A stretch of DNA of 64,000 bases from an uncultured Alistipes sp. (GTDB lineage: Bacteria > Bacteroidota > Bacteroidia > Bacteroidales > Rikenellaceae): NCBI GenBank assembly GCA_900553175.1, contig USCH01000002.1, positions 23,287 to 87,286 on the forward strand, read 5' to 3'. Below, one piece after another: positions 7,603 through 17,278 of the stretch. The notes below the pieces were generated by a model that ran no database searches, had not been told where the DNA came from, and saw nothing but the letters and a program-made list of their open reading frames with translations. Made by a program: the position numbers and the translations under genes. The stretch's first letter is position 1. Every line of letters begins with the position of its first letter.

Positions 7603-8694
7603 ATGAAAAGAATCGTGTTTTTATGGGCTTTGCTCTGGACCGCGGCGGCGCATGCCGAAAAGATCGTGCCGACGGTGGACTACCGGGTCGAACTGCTGGG
7701 TATCGCAGCCCGCATGGCCGGATTCGAAGAATACAGCTTCGATATAAACGGCGATTATGCTGCGGACATCGACCGGGAGCTGGGCCATATGAAGGATCAT
7801 GCGCTTGTCGGGTGCATGAAACATTTGCGTGAGGAGTATTCCATCTGCTACAATGCGATTCCTTCGCTTGCGGTCGGTATCGAATGGCGCGACGGCCGTT
7901 TCGCATTGATCGAATGCGATGAAAATCTGATGGATGACCGATGGGGCGCAGTGGACAAGGAACATTTCCTGGAGCTTCTGTCGGCGTTCTATGTCGAAAG
8001 CGGATTCGCCTCCTTCTTCGAGGCGCACCGTCCGTTCTACGACCGTGCGGTGAAAGTCTATGAAGAGCAGGTGATGGTGCAATTCGATCCGGGCTGGTGT
8101 TCGGATTTTTACGGATACGCGCCCAGTGAGCGATACCGTATCATCATCGGCTGCTGCAACGGACCGTGCAATTACGGTGTGGCCTACCGGCGGCGCGGTG
8201 AAAAGAAGGACATTTATGCGGTGATCGGATGCGCTGTCGACGAGATGGGTGCCGTTCGATATGGCGGGGCGGCCGTTTCGATCCTCATTCACGAGTTCAA
8301 CCACTCGTATGCCAATCCGTTGCTGGATGTCGACACCCCGAGCGGGCAGTCGCTCGTCCGAAGCGTCGGCTATCTGTATCAGACGGTGTGGAGGACCATG
8401 CAAGATGAGGCTTACAGCGAATGGGAGTCCGTATTGCAGGAATCGCTGGTGCGGGCGATCACGATCATCTACCTGCTTGACAAAGATTTCCCGGAAGAGA
8501 TCGTGAAAGACCGCTTGATGTATGAAATCGACTGCGGATTCCGCTGGATGCCCGAACTGGTGAGTCTGATGCGGAAGTACCGCAAAAAACAGGGCCGCTA
8601 CGAGACTTTCGAGGCGTTCTATCCGCAGGTGGCGGCCGAATTCGAACGGATCGCCGCCCGGGAAAAGAGGCGCATCGAACGGAGCATTTCGTAA
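7603..8694 (+). CDS. Secreted DUF4932-type putative zinc metalloprotease
   Basis: This 363-residue protein has a signal peptide (KRIVFLWALLWTAAAHA, cleavage near residue 18) and is probably periplasmic or a surface protein. The key motif is LIHEFNHSYANPL (residues 228-240), an HExxH metal-binding site with H230, E231 and H234 as in gluzincin-like peptidases. A possible third ligand is in the DEAYSEWESVLQESLVRA helix further on. It resembles DUF4932 proteins of Bacteroidetes, whose substrate is unknown. A CCNGPCN cluster near residue 184 could form a disulfide or metal site. It is monocistronic, with its own promoter and a hairpin terminator, and its base composition is visibly less GC-rich than its neighbours. 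Confidence 0.7.
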   Translation: MKRIVFLWALLWTAAAHAEKIVPTVDYRVELLGIAARMAGFEEYSFDINGDYAADIDRELGHMKDHALVGCMKHLREEYSICYNAIPSLAVGIEWRDGRFALIECDENLMDDRWGAVDKEHFLELLSAFYVESGFASFFEAHRPFYDRAVKVYEEQVMVQFDPGWCSDFYGYAPSERYRIIIGCCNGPCNYGVAYRRRGEKKDIYAVIGCAVDEMGAVRYGGAAVSILIHEFNHSYANPLLDVDTPSGQSLVRSVGYLYQTVWRTMQDEAYSEWESVLQESLVRAITIIYLLDKDFPEEIVKDRLMYEIDCGFRWMPELVSLMRKYRKKQGRYETFEAFYPQVAAEFERIAAREKRRIERSIS

Positions 8695-8808
8695 GCGGCG
8701 GAAAAGAGGCCGGCGGCGGGCCGGCAGGCTGTGCGGCCGCAGCCGTGTTGTCGCAGGAGTGCGGGACCGCGAGGCCGCAGGACGGGAGCGGAGCGGCGCT
8801 TCAGGGAG

Positions 8809-8841
8809 AAAATTTTATCGAAAAACGATAAAAATTTTTTG
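8809..8841 (+). terminator. Terminator-like AT-rich hairpin after the DUF4932 gene
   Basis: An inverted repeat (ttttatcg / cgataaaa, extended by A/T pairs) is followed by six T residues on the plus strand. It lies about 115 bp after the DUF4932 stop and just upstream of the natA promoter. The region 8695-8808 before it is GC-rich and shows no gene. Confidence 0.5.
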
Positions 8842-8867
8842 ATATTCGCCACAAATATCTATCTTTG
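8838..8867 (+). promoter_or_regulatory. Promoter of the ABC exporter genes (TTTG ... TATCTTTG)
   Basis: The -7 element TATCTTTG is at 8860-8867 with TTTG at 8838-8841 and an 18-bp spacer. The leader to the ATG is about 25 nt. The -33 element overlaps the T run of the preceding terminator. Confidence 0.6.
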
Positions 8868-8896
8868 CTGCGACAACCCGGGTTACAAAAACACGC

Positions 8897-9826
8897 ATGA
8901 ATATGGATTTACTCACGGTCGAGCACGTCTCCAAACGCTATGCGGGACATACGGCGCTCGACGACGTATCGCTCTCCATTCCCCGCGGTTCGGTCTACGG
9001 ACTGCTCGGACCGAACGGGGCGGGTAAGACCACCCTCATCCGCATCATCAACCGCATCACGGCGCCCGACAGCGGCCGTGTGCTCTTCGGCGACCGCGAG
9101 ATCGAGCCGGCCGACATCTACCGCATCGGTTATCTGCCCGAGGAGCGGGGCCTCTACAAGAAGATGAAGGTGGGCGAGCAGGCGCTCTTTTTCGCCCGCC
9201 TCAAGGGCCTGTCGCGCCGCGAAGCCATCGTCCGGCTGAAGGAGTGGTTCCGCAAGTTCGGCATCGAAGGATGGTGGGACAAGAAGGTCGAGGAGCTCTC
9301 GAAGGGCATGGCCCAGAAGGTGCAGTTCATCGTCACGGTGCTGCACCGCCCCGAGCTGCTGATCTTCGACGAACCCTTTTCGGGTTTCGACCCGATCAAC
9401 GCCAACCTGCTCAAGGAGGAGATTCTCTCGCTGCGCGATGCCGGGTCGACGGTGATCTTTTCGACGCACAACATGTCGTCGGTCGAGGAGATCTGCGACC
9501 ACATCACCCTGATCGACAAATCGCACAACATCCTTTCGGGAAGCGTCGGCGACATTCGCCGCCGCCACGGCTCGAACATCTTCGAGGTGGCCTACCGCGG
9601 AGAGGAGGAGGCGCTGCGCCGGGCGCTGGAGGGGTGCTGCGAGATATTGGATGAGACGCCGGATGAGACGCCGGCCTACCGGACGCTCCGTCTGCGTGCC
9701 GAGCGGGACGACCGGGTGCGCGAGGTGATCGCCGCCGCCAACGAGGCGGTCGAGCTGCGGTCGTTCCGCGAAATCATCCCCTCGATGAACGACATCTTCA
9801 TCCGGGCGGTGAACGGAACGCTCTGA
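8897..9826 (+). CDS. ABC transporter ATP-binding protein, NatA-like
   Basis: This 309-residue protein is the ATPase of an ABC-2 type exporter. Walker A is GPNGAGKTT (residues 38-46). The signature motif is the variant LSKGMAQKV, as in NatA-type proteins. Walker B is LLIFDEPFSGFDP, and the H-loop histidine is in FSTHNMSSVEE. The final 80 residues form the DUF4162-like domain often attached to this subfamily. It energises the permease encoded 110 bp downstream. The substrate is unknown; NatA of Bacillus exports sodium, but this subfamily handles many substrates. Confidence 0.88.
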   Translation: MNMDLLTVEHVSKRYAGHTALDDVSLSIPRGSVYGLLGPNGAGKTTLIRIINRITAPDSGRVLFGDREIEPADIYRIGYLPEERGLYKKMKVGEQALFFARLKGLSRREAIVRLKEWFRKFGIEGWWDKKVEELSKGMAQKVQFIVTVLHRPELLIFDEPFSGFDPINANLLKEEILSLRDAGSTVIFSTHNMSSVEEICDHITLIDKSHNILSGSVGDIRRRHGSNIFEVAYRGEEEALRRALEGCCEILDETPDETPAYRTLRLRAERDDRVREVIAAANEAVELRSFREIIPSMNDIFIRAVNGTL

Positions 9827-9936
9827 CGGCCGGGTGCCGGCGGCAAGAGGCTGCCGCCCGCCCGATGATTCCGGTTTTTCACCCCTTTACCCTTTGTTTT
9901 CGTCCTTTCTTCGCTTTTACTTTTCACCTCGATAAA

Positions 9937-11259
9937 ATGTCCAACGTATCCCTGATCATAGGACGCGAATTCAACGAACGCGTCCGCAAAAAGTCGTTCA
10001 TCGTCACCACGCTGCTCATGCCCGTGCTGATGATCGGTCTGATGGTCGCTCCGGCGCTCATCATGGAGTTCTCGCGCGGCGACGAGAAGCGCATCGCCGT
10101 CATCGACGACAGCGGGCTGGTGGCTCCGCAGTTGGAAAACGACGACGAGCTGACCTTCGAACAGGTCGACCTGAAGATCGACGAAGCGCGCCGCGAGCTG
10201 ACCGAGGCGTTCGGCGTGCTCTACATCGGCGGCGACATCCTCTCGAATCCCTCCGACGTGCGCTTCTACGTCAACTCCACGTCGTCGCTCCCGGTCGAGA
10301 GCGCCATTACGGGGCAGATCGAACGGATTCTGGAGGCCGAGAAGCTCAAGCAGTACCGTATCGATAACCTCGCGCAGATTCTCGACGAGGTGAAGACCGA
10401 CGTGAGGATGCAGACCTTCCGCAACGACAAGTCGCAGGAGGAGGACTCCCAGGCCCGTTCGTCGATCGTGGCGACGGTGCTGGGGTACATTCTCGGCTTC
10501 GTGCTCTACATGTTCCTGCTGCTCTACGGCTCGATGGTCATGCAGTCGGTCATCGAGGAGAAGAACAGCCGCGTGCTCGAAGTGATGGTCTCGTCGGTAC
10601 GTCCGTTCGACCTGATGATGGGCAAGATTCTGGGCGTGGCGCTGGTCGCCGTGACGCAGGTGGTGATCTGGGGCGTGCTGATCTGCGGCGCGGGCGCTTT
10701 CGTGCTGCCCCATCTCATGCCCGGCGACATGATGGCCGGAGCCGAGGCCGCAGCGGCGGGCATGCCCGATGTCGCGGCGCAGAGCGGGTTCGATCCCGAC
10801 ATGCTCCAGGCCGTGGCGGCCATGACCGATGTGGGCTACATGCTGAAGATTTTCGTCTGTCTGCTGCTCTTCATCTTCGGCGGCTATCTGCTCTACTCGG
10901 CGATGTTCGCCGCCGTGGGTTCGGCCGTCGACAACGTGCAGGACGCCTCGCAGCTGCAGATGCCCATCACGCTGCCGATCATCCTGGCGCTGCTCGTCAT
11001 GCTGGCCGTCATCAAGGACCCCGATTCGCAGCTTTCGTTCTGGTTCTCGGTCATCCCCTTCACGTCGCCCGTGGTGATGATGGCCCGCATCCCCTACGAC
11101 ATCCCGCTGTGGCAGATCGCCCTCTCGCTGGGGCTGCTCTACGCCTCGTTCGTGGGCATGGTGTGGCTGGCCGCCAAGATCTACCGCGTGGGTATCTTCA
11201 TGTACGGCAAGAAGCCCACCCTCCGGGAGCTCTTCAAGTGGGTGCGTTACAAATACTGA
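9937..11259 (+). CDS. ABC-2 type transporter permease, NatB-like
   Basis: This 440-residue membrane protein is the permease partner of the preceding ATPase. It has an N-terminal membrane anchor (residues 20-45), a long extracytoplasmic domain (about residues 50-190) and a C-terminal bundle of about five membrane segments containing the ABC-2 signature EEKNSRVLEVMVSSVRPFDLMMGKILGV. The ATG at 9937 was chosen because the family begins MSNVSLIIGREFNERVRKKSF; the longer reading frame adds only the translated leader. The leader itself (9870-9936) is strikingly pyrimidine-rich, like those before two phage-module genes. Confidence 0.88.
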   Translation: MSNVSLIIGREFNERVRKKSFIVTTLLMPVLMIGLMVAPALIMEFSRGDEKRIAVIDDSGLVAPQLENDDELTFEQVDLKIDEARRELTEAFGVLYIGGDILSNPSDVRFYVNSTSSLPVESAITGQIERILEAEKLKQYRIDNLAQILDEVKTDVRMQTFRNDKSQEEDSQARSSIVATVLGYILGFVLYMFLLLYGSMVMQSVIEEKNSRVLEVMVSSVRPFDLMMGKILGVALVAVTQVVIWGVLICGAGAFVLPHLMPGDMMAGAEAAAAGMPDVAAQSGFDPDMLQAVAAMTDVGYMLKIFVCLLLFIFGGYLLYSAMFAAVGSAVDNVQDASQLQMPITLPIILALLVMLAVIKDPDSQLSFWFSVIPFTSPVVMMARIPYDIPLWQIALSLGLLYASFVGMVWLAAKIYRVGIFMYGKKPTLRELFKWVRYKY

Positions 11260-11315
11260 CCGGAAGCCGGATACGGTTTTCCCCGTCTCGGACAGGGCCT
11301 TCGGGAGAACCCGAT

Positions 11316-11362
11316 ACGATTCGCCCCTGCCGCGGCTTTGCGGCAGGGGCGAATGCCTTTTC
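11316..11362. terminator. Bidirectional terminator between natB-like gene and maa-like gene
   Basis: A long GC-rich inverted repeat (attcgcccctgccgc / gcggcaggggcgaat) with a short loop, followed by gcctttt on the plus strand, lies between two convergent genes. It probably ends transcription from the ABC operon and possibly also from the acetyltransferase gene. Confidence 0.65.
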
Positions 11363-11371
11363 GGGCGGGGC

Positions 11372-11959
11372 TTATCCGAGGCTTACGCGGTCGGATTCGG
11401 CGATGGGGCGCAGCGGCCGGCACGGATTGCCTACGGCCAGCATGCCCGGCGGAATGTCGTGCACGACGACGCTTCCGGCGCCGATGACCGTGCCCCGGCC
11501 GATCCGGACGCCCGGCAGGATCGTCGCATGTCCGCCGATCCATACGTCGTCGTCGATCCGGACGGGACGGGCGCGCATGATGCCCGCGCTGCGCTGGTCG
11601 GGCAGCAGCGCGTGGGTGACCGTGTAGATGCCCACGTCGGGGCCGATGAAGACGCGGTCGCCGATGGTGACGGGGGCTTCGTCGAGGATCGTCAGGTTGA
11701 AATTGCCCACGAAACGATCGCCTACGGATATTTGCGTGCCGAAGTCGCAGTGAAACGGGCTATGGAGGATGAGCCCCTCTCCGGCGTGTGCGAAGAGCTG
11801 TCGGATGATCGCCTCCCGCTCCTCGTGCCGGGAGGGCGGCAGGGCGTTGAGGCGGAAGCAGAGCTCCTCGGCCCGCTGGAGTTCGGCTGCGATGTCGGGG
11901 GTGATGGCGTTGAGCCAGGCTCCCGAGCGCATGCGCCGGAGATTGTCGGTGTCGGTCAT
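11372..11959 (-). CDS. Sugar O-acetyltransferase (maltose acetyltransferase family)
   Basis: This 195-residue left-handed beta-helix enzyme transfers acetyl groups from acetyl-CoA to a sugar hydroxyl. The N-terminal Mac domain (residues 8-60, MRSGAWLNAITPDIAAELQRAEELCFRLN) is followed by hexapeptide repeats. The catalytic His lies in IYTVTHALLPDQR, and the C-terminal IGGHATILPGVRIGRGTVIGAGSVVVHDIPPGMLAVGNPCR block is characteristic. Length and domain order match Maa/LacA-type enzymes. The true acceptor cannot be inferred. Confidence 0.85.
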   Translation of the reverse strand: MTDTDNLRRMRSGAWLNAITPDIAAELQRAEELCFRLNALPPSRHEEREAIIRQLFAHAGEGLILHSPFHCDFGTQISVGDRFVGNFNLTILDEAPVTIGDRVFIGPDVGIYTVTHALLPDQRSAGIMRARPVRIDDDVWIGGHATILPGVRIGRGTVIGAGSVVVHDIPPGMLAVGNPCRPLRPIAESDRVSLG

Positions 11960-12060
11960 GTCGGTCGGAGGTTATGGTTCGGGGATTGCGGTGTGTGCGG
12001 GTTGCGGTTCGGGCGGTCCGGGCGGTTCGGGGCCCGGGGCCCGGGCCCAGCAGGCTTTCG

Positions 12061-12096
12061 AAAAAATTCCGGCCCGGGGAAGACCGCGGGCCGGAA
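12061..12096 (-). terminator. Rho-independent terminator of the M13 peptidase gene
   Basis: A perfect 10-bp stem (ttccggcccg / cgggccggaa) with a run of six T residues on the minus strand lies 22 bp after the peptidase stop codon. Confidence 0.75.
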
Positions 12097-12117
12097 CGTG
12101 TTGCGCCTGCGAACGGC

Positions 12118-14149
12118 TTACCAGATGATGACGCGCTCCTCCTCGGGCAGGAACATCGCGCCGCCCTCGATGCCGAATGCGTCGTAGAACGACTGGAGGT
12201 TGCGCAGCGTGGCGTTGACGCGCCACTTGCCCAGCGAATGCACGTCGAGCTTGGTCAGCCGGGCGATCTCCTCGTCGCGGATGTTCTGGGCCCACAGGGC
12301 GGCATAGCCCAGGTAGAAGCGCTGGGCGTCGGTGAATCCGTCGATCGGTGCGGGGGTCTCCTTGCCCTCCAGCGAGTTGCGGTAGGCCGTCCAGGCCACG
12401 CGCAGACCGCCCTGGTCGGCGATGTTCTCGCCCAGCGAGAGCGAACCGTTGGCGTGGATGGCGGGCTGGTCGTCGTGTGCGGGCAGCACCTCGATGGCGT
12501 CGAACTGCTTGACGAGCACCTCGGTCTTGGCCTTGAACGCCTCGGCGTCGGCGTCGGTCCACCAGTTGTTCATGTTGCCGTCCTTGTCGAAGTTGCGGCC
12601 CTGGTCGTCGAATCCGTGGGTCATCTCGTGGCCGATCACCACGCCGATGGCGCCGTAGTTCACCGCGTCGTCGGCCGCAGGGTTGAAGAACGGCGGCTGG
12701 AGAATGGCGGCCGGGAAGCAGATTTCGTTGGTCGTCGGGTTGTAGTAGGCGTTGACCATCTGCGGCGGCATGTGCCACTCGGCCCGGTCGACGGGCTTGC
12801 CCAGCTCGGCGATGTTGTCGGCCGTGTACCAGGCGCTGGCTCCCATGATGTTCTCCCAGTAGCTCTTCGAGGGGTCGATTTCGAGCGTCGAGTAATCCTT
12901 CCACTTGTCGGGGTAGCCGATCTTGACGGTGAAGGCCGCCAGTTTCTCCTGCGCGCGGGCCTTGGTCTCGGCGGACATCCAGTCGAGGGCGTCGATGTGC
13001 TGCGAAAGGGCCGTCTGGAGGTTCTTCACCAGGTCGAGCATGCGGGCCTTGTCCTCCTCGGGGAAGTATTTGGCCACGTAGATCTCGCCCACGGCTTCGG
13101 AAAGCGTGCCGTTGGGCACCGACATGGCCCGTTTCCAGCGGGGTTTCATCTCCTGCTGTCCGGCCATCGTGCGGCCGAAGAACTCGAACGAGGCGTTCTG
13201 GAAGTCGTCGCTCAGGTAGCCTGCCGCCGAGTCGATGTACTGGGCGGTCAGGTAGTGGCGCAGATCGTCGAGCGGGGCCGTCTTGAGCAGCTCGTTGGCG
13301 TTGTCGAGCGACGAGGGGGTGGTGACGATGATCCGGTCGAAGTCGCCGATGCCCATCGCGGCGTAGTAGGCCGGCCAGTTGACGGCGTCGTAGCGCTTCT
13401 CGAAGTCGGCCCGCGGGAGGGGGGTTGTACTGTGCCGGGATGTCGCGCAGCTCGACGCTCGACCACATCTTTTCGGCCAGCGCGGTCTCGATCCTCATCA
13501 CGCCGGCGACCGCTCCTTCGATTTCGCCTTCGGGCATGCCCGCCAGCGCGAAGATTTTGGCCAGATACTCCTTGTAGGCCGTACGGAACCGTTCGTTCTC
13601 GGCGTCGAGGTAATAGTCGCGGTCACCCATGATGAGGCCCGACTGCGAGGCGTAGAGCGCGTTCATCGAGCTGTCCATCAGGTCGGACTCGACGCCCACC
13701 GAGAAGAACGGGTTGGCCACCGAAGTGTGGAGCCGGGCGATGGCAGCGGTGAGCTGCGCACGGTCGTCGATGGCGAGGATCCGCTCCACGCCCTCGCGGA
13801 TCGGTGCGGCGCCCTCGGCGTTGAGACGCACCGAGTCGAGCCCCATCTTGTAGAGGTCGGCGATCTTCCGCTCGACCGAGCCCGGGGCGCTCTCGCGCTC
13901 GGTCATGCCGGCGAAGAGTTCGTTGATGCGTTTCTCGTTGTTCTCGCGCAGGACGTCGAACGACCCGTAGCGCGAATATTCGGGTTTGAGCGGATTGAGC
14001 CGCTGCCAGCCGCCCGTGGCGTACTGGTAGAAATCCTCGTTGGGCGCCACCTCGGGGTCGAGGTTCGCCAGATCGATGGCCGGGCTCTTGGCCGTGTTCC
14101 GACAACTTGCCATACAAGCGATTGTTGCGAATAAAAGGATTTTCTTCAT
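12118..14149 (-). pseudogene. M13 family metallopeptidase (PepO-like lipoprotein), one-base frameshift
   Basis: Together the two frames encode a typical M13 (neprilysin/PepO) peptidase of about 676 residues. The N-terminus has a lipoprotein-like signal ending CMASC or ASCRN and the family opening NEDFYQYATGGW. The C-terminal half carries the zinc site VIGHEMTHGFDD, the third ligand in GENIADQGG, and NAYYNPTTNEICFPAAIL. The reading frame breaks at a run of six C residues (plus-strand G run 13419-13424): AQYNPP continues into nonsense, while the other frame resumes as LPRADFEKRYD and runs intact to the stop. One C fewer restores the full protein. This may be a real mutation, a slippage site or a sequence error. 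The only gene upstream is pgk, which is followed by a strong terminator. Confidence 0.8.
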
Positions 14150-14179
14150 CGTGTTGCGGTTGTTGAATCGTTTTCGGGT

Positions 14180-14202
14180 GAAAAAAGCCGCCCGGAGGCG
14201 GC
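14180..14202 (-). terminator. Rho-independent terminator of pgk
   Basis: On the minus strand a stem gccgcc / ggcggc with a 4-base loop is followed by six T residues. It starts about 9 bp beyond the pgk stop, in the 60-bp gap to the M13 peptidase gene. Confidence 0.75.
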
Positions 14203-14209
14203 TCGAAAG

Positions 14210-15472
14210 TTAGTCGCGGATGGCCGCTACGCCCGGCAGGTCGCCGAACTCGATGTATTCGAGCAGCGCGCCGCCGCCCGTCGAGATGTACGACACCTGG
14301 TCGGCCAGGCCGAACTTGTTGATGCAGGCCACCGAGTCGCCGCCGCCGATGAGCGAGTAGGCGCCTTTCTTCGTGGCTTCGGCGATGGCCAGGGCCACCT
14401 CCTTGGAGCCCGTCGCGAACTTGTCGATCTCGAAGACGCCGACCGGGCCGTTCCACAGGATGGTCTTGCAGCCGAGGATGTGCTCGCAGAAGGCTTTCTT
14501 GCCCTCGTCGGCGATGTCGACACCCTCCCAGCCGTCGGGAATGTCATTGGCCGGGGCGGTCTTGGTGTTGGCGTCCTGCGAGAAGTCGTCGGCGATGAGC
14601 GCGTCGGGCGACATGACGAGCTTCACGCCCTTCTGCTTGGCCAGCTCCAGAATTTCGAGGGCCACGGGGAACATGTCGGGCTCGCAGATCGACTTGCCGA
14701 CCTTGCCGCCCTGAGCTGCGGCGAAGGTGTAGGTCATGCCGCCGCCGATGACGATCGAATCGCACTTCTCGATCAGGGCCTTGATGACGCCGATCTTCGA
14801 CGAGACCTTCGAGCCGCCGATAATGGCGCAGAACGGACGCGCGGGATTCTCCATGACGGCCGAGATGGCCTTGACCTCCTTCTCCATCAGGTAACCGAAC
14901 ATCTTGTCGGTGGGGAAGTATTTGGCGATCAGGTAAGTAGAGGCGTGCTTGCGGTGGGCCGTGCCGAAGGCGTCGTTGACGTAGCAGTCGCCCAGCGAAG
15001 CGAGCTTCTTGACGAACTCTTTCTGCGGACCCTCCTTCAGGGCCTTCTTGGCGGCATCCTTCTCCTCCTTGGTGGCGTCCTCGGCCAGACCGCGGGGCTT
15101 GCCCTCCTCCTCGGCGTAGAAACGCAGGTTTTCGAGCAGCATCACCTCGCCGGGCTTGAGCGCCTTGGCCATTTCGGCGGCTTTTTCGCCCATGCAGTCG
15201 CCGGCGAAAGCCACCTTCGTGCCGAGGTTCTTCTCGATGGCGGGCACGATCTGCTCCAGCGAGTATTTGGGATCGGGGTTCTTCTTGGGACGGCCCATGT
15301 GCGACATGAGGATGGCCGAACCGCCTTCGGCGAGCACTTTCTTGATGGTGGGAATCGCCGCACGGATGCGGGTGTCGTCCGTCACCTGGCCCTCGGCGTC
15401 GAGAGGCACGTTGAAATCCACGCGGATGAGCGCGCGTTTGCCTTTGAAGTCGTAGTTGTCGATCGAAATCAT
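14210..15472 (-). CDS. pgk: Phosphoglycerate kinase
   Basis: This 420-residue glycolytic enzyme transfers phosphate from 1,3-bisphosphoglycerate to ADP. Signatures are [15 protein letters not shown] (residues 10-24), the substrate-binding [53 protein letters not shown] and the C-terminal [13 protein letters not shown] and [10 protein letters not shown]. The lysine-rich stretch around [17 protein letters not shown] is the usual insertion in Bacteroidetes enzymes. The start [11 protein letters not shown] was chosen because the longer frame reads through the promoter region. It has its own promoter and terminator. Confidence 0.96.
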   Translation of the reverse strand: MISIDNYDFKGKRALIRVDFNVPLDAEGQVTDDTRIRAAIPTIKKVLAEGGSAILMSHMGRPKKNPDPKYSLEQIVPAIEKNLGTKVAFAGDCMGEKAAEMAKALKPGEVMLLENLRFYAEEEGKPRGLAEDATKEEKDAAKKALKEGPQKEFVKKLASLGDCYVNDAFGTAHRKHASTYLIAKYFPTDKMFGYLMEKEVKAISAVMENPARPFCAIIGGSKVSSKIGVIKALIEKCDSIVIGGGMTYTFAAAQGGKVGKSICEPDMFPVALEILELAKQKGVKLVMSPDALIADDFSQDANTKTAPANDIPDGWEGVDIADEGKKAFCEHILGCKTILWNGPVGVFEIDKFATGSKEVALAIAEATKKGAYSLIGGGDSVACINKFGLADQVSYISTGGGALLEYIEFGDLPGVAAIRD

Positions 15473-15528
15473 AGTGTTTTGATTGTTAAGTATTTCGTTT
15501 GACTCGTTCTGCGAATGGTCGGATGCCG

Positions 15529-15536
15529 CAAAAATA
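15529..15536 (-). promoter_or_regulatory. -7 promoter element of pgk (TATTTTTG)
   Basis: On the minus strand this is an exact TAnnTTTG match 57 bp upstream of the pgk start. Confidence 0.55.
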
Positions 15537-15651
15537 CGAATTTTTTTGGTAACTGCATACAACATGCGTCCCATCTTTTGTCCGGATGCCCGGTTTTTTC
15601 TTCGCGCACCGGACCTTTTTCCGGCGGGCGGCGCCGGGTGCGGCGCGGGTG

Positions 15652-16071
15652 TCACTTGCGGCGTTGGAGGATCGTGCGGATGCTCTGCATGAACTCCTCG
15701 GGCGACGAGGCTCCCTGGATGCGCCCCAGCAGACGGCCCTCGGTGTCGAAGATCAGGTAGAGCGGGATGGCGCCCTGCCCGTAGCGTTTCATCAGATCGG
15801 CTCCGGTGGCCTGGTCGGTGTCGTACTTGGCCGCTACGAACCGTTCGTCCATGAATGCGCCGACCTCCTTGCGCGAAAAGACATGCCGCTCCATCATGCG
15901 GCAGGGCGGACACCACGAGGCGTAGAGGTCGATGAAGACCAGTTTGCCCTGCTTGACGGCCATTTCACGGACCGCATCGGTCGAGGCGGTCTCGAATTTC
16001 ACCTGCGCCTGCGAGGCGCCTGCCGCGAAGAGGAAGATCGTCGCCAGCAGATAGAAGATGCGTTTGTTCAT
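15652..16071 (-). CDS. Periplasmic thioredoxin-fold protein
   Basis: This 139-residue protein has a signal peptide (residues 1-22, ending ASQAQ) and a thioredoxin fold with the active site WCPPC (C54 and C57) in [15 protein letters not shown]. The cis-proline loop is GAIPLYLIF. The CPPC dipeptide and the [19 protein letters not shown] opening resemble thioredoxin-like proteins that act as periplasmic disulfide reductants. Partner and substrate are unknown. It lies between pgk and rlmN on the minus strand, and no canonical promoter is seen directly upstream. Confidence 0.85.
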   Translation of the reverse strand: MNKRIFYLLATIFLFAAGASQAQVKFETASTDAVREMAVKQGKLVFIDLYASWCPPCRMMERHVFSRKEVGAFMDERFVAAKYDTDQATGADLMKRYGQGAIPLYLIFDTEGRLLGRIQGASSPEEFMQSIRTILQRRK

Positions 16072-16144
16072 CGTTTCGGAATATTTGTCGAGAGGATACG
16101 TGCAAATTCCGCACCCGGATGGATGCCGGCCGCCGGAGCGGCGC

Positions 16145-17188
16145 TCAATCGTCGGCCGGAAGGCCGTCGTTCCGGGCCGAGGTGCTCAGCAGGCCGCACG
16201 CCGCCTGGATGTCCTCGCCGCGCGAAGCCCGGATCGTGGTCTGGATGCCGCGGGCCGTGAGGGCGTCGCGGAAGCGGATCATCTCCGCGTCGGGCGGCGA
16301 GAAATAGGGCGAATCGGGGATGCGGTGGAACCGGATGAGGTTGATGCGGCACCGGATGCCGTCGAGCAGCCTCGTGAGCGCGCGGAGGTGCCGCGGCGAG
16401 TCGTTGAGGCCCTGCATGAGGATGTATTCGAACGAGACGCGTCGCTGGTGGGTGAAGTCGTACCGGCGCAGGAGGGCGACCACGTCGGCGATGGGCCAGG
16501 CCCGCTCGACGGGCATGATCGCCGCACGCTCTTCGGGGAAGGGGTTGTGCAGGCTGACGGCCAGATGGACTTTCGTCGCGTCGAGCAGCCGGCCGAGCTG
16601 CGGCAGGACCCCCGAGGTGGAGAGGGTGACGCGCGTGGGCGACCAGCCCAGACCCCACTCCGAGGTGATGATCTCCAGAGCCCGCAGAACGTTTTCGGTG
16701 TTGTCGAGCGGCTCTCCCATGCCCATGAAAACCAGGTTGGTGAGCCGGTCGAATTCGGGCAGCGAGACAATCTGGTTGAGGATTTCGTCCGTCGTGAGCG
16801 AGGCCTGCAATCCCTGACGGCCCGTGGCGCAGAAGCGGCAGCCCATGCGGCAGCCCGCCTGCGAGGAGACGCAGAGCGTCGAACGCCCGCCGTCGGGAAT
16901 CCATGCCGATTCGATGAAGTGGCCGCCCGAGGTGCGGAAAAGGTATTTTTTCGTGCCGTCGGACGAAACCGATGTCCGCACCGGGGCGCTCAGCGCCGGG
17001 CGGAACATCCGGGCGAGCCTTTGGCGGTGCGTCAGCGAGAGGTCGCTCATCCGCATGGGGTCGTCGGTGCGCCGCAGGTAGAGCCACCGGGCGATCTGGC
17101 GGGCGGCGAAACGGGGCATGTCCGCTTCGGCGCACAGGGTCCGGAGTTCGTCGGGGGTTTTCCCGAAAAGGGGCGGCAGGGGTGTCAT
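16145..17188 (-). CDS. rlmN: 23S rRNA (adenine-2503-C2)-methyltransferase
   Basis: This 347-residue radical SAM enzyme methylates A2503 of 23S rRNA and A37 of some tRNAs. The 4Fe-4S motif CRMGCRFC gives C113, C117 and C120. The N-terminal helical domain (LRTLCAEADMPRFAARQIARWLY) and VFMGMGEPLDN, STSGV and VSLHNPFPEERAAIMPV blocks are typical. The conserved C-terminal cysteine is in DIQAACGLLS. The start at MTPLPPLFGK follows a TACTTTTG promoter element; the upstream frame extension crosses that promoter. The length is normal. Confidence 0.93.
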   Translation of the reverse strand: MTPLPPLFGKTPDELRTLCAEADMPRFAARQIARWLYLRRTDDPMRMSDLSLTHRQRLARMFRPALSAPVRTSVSSDGTKKYLFRTSGGHFIESAWIPDGGRSTLCVSSQAGCRMGCRFCATGRQGLQASLTTDEILNQIVSLPEFDRLTNLVFMGMGEPLDNTENVLRALEIITSEWGLGWSPTRVTLSTSGVLPQLGRLLDATKVHLAVSLHNPFPEERAAIMPVERAWPIADVVALLRRYDFTHQRRVSFEYILMQGLNDSPRHLRALTRLLDGIRCRINLIRFHRIPDSPYFSPPDAEMIRFRDALTARGIQTTIRASRGEDIQAACGLLSTSARNDGLPADD

Positions 17189-17217
17189 GGCGGTTCCTGG
17201 AAGATTCTTGTCGGGAG

Positions 17218-17225
17218 CAAAAGTA
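17218..17225 (-). promoter_or_regulatory. -7 promoter element of rlmN (TACTTTTG)
   Basis: On the minus strand this is an exact TAnnTTTG match 29 bp before the rlmN start codon, which supports the shorter start. Confidence 0.55.
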
Positions 17226-17278
17226 GGCAAAAATTGAAGAATTTTGCGCACGGACGTTCGTTTTTGAATTTTTATCCC

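Noticed and set aside
9676..10713. Long minus-strand open frames within the ABC exporter genes
   Set aside because: They are His/Arg/Asp-rich antisense shadows caused by high GC at third codon positions.
13411..13430. Programmed ribosomal frameshifting in the M13 peptidase
   Set aside because: Restoring the frame needs a +1 shift and no supporting stimulatory element is evident; M13 peptidases are not known to use recoding.
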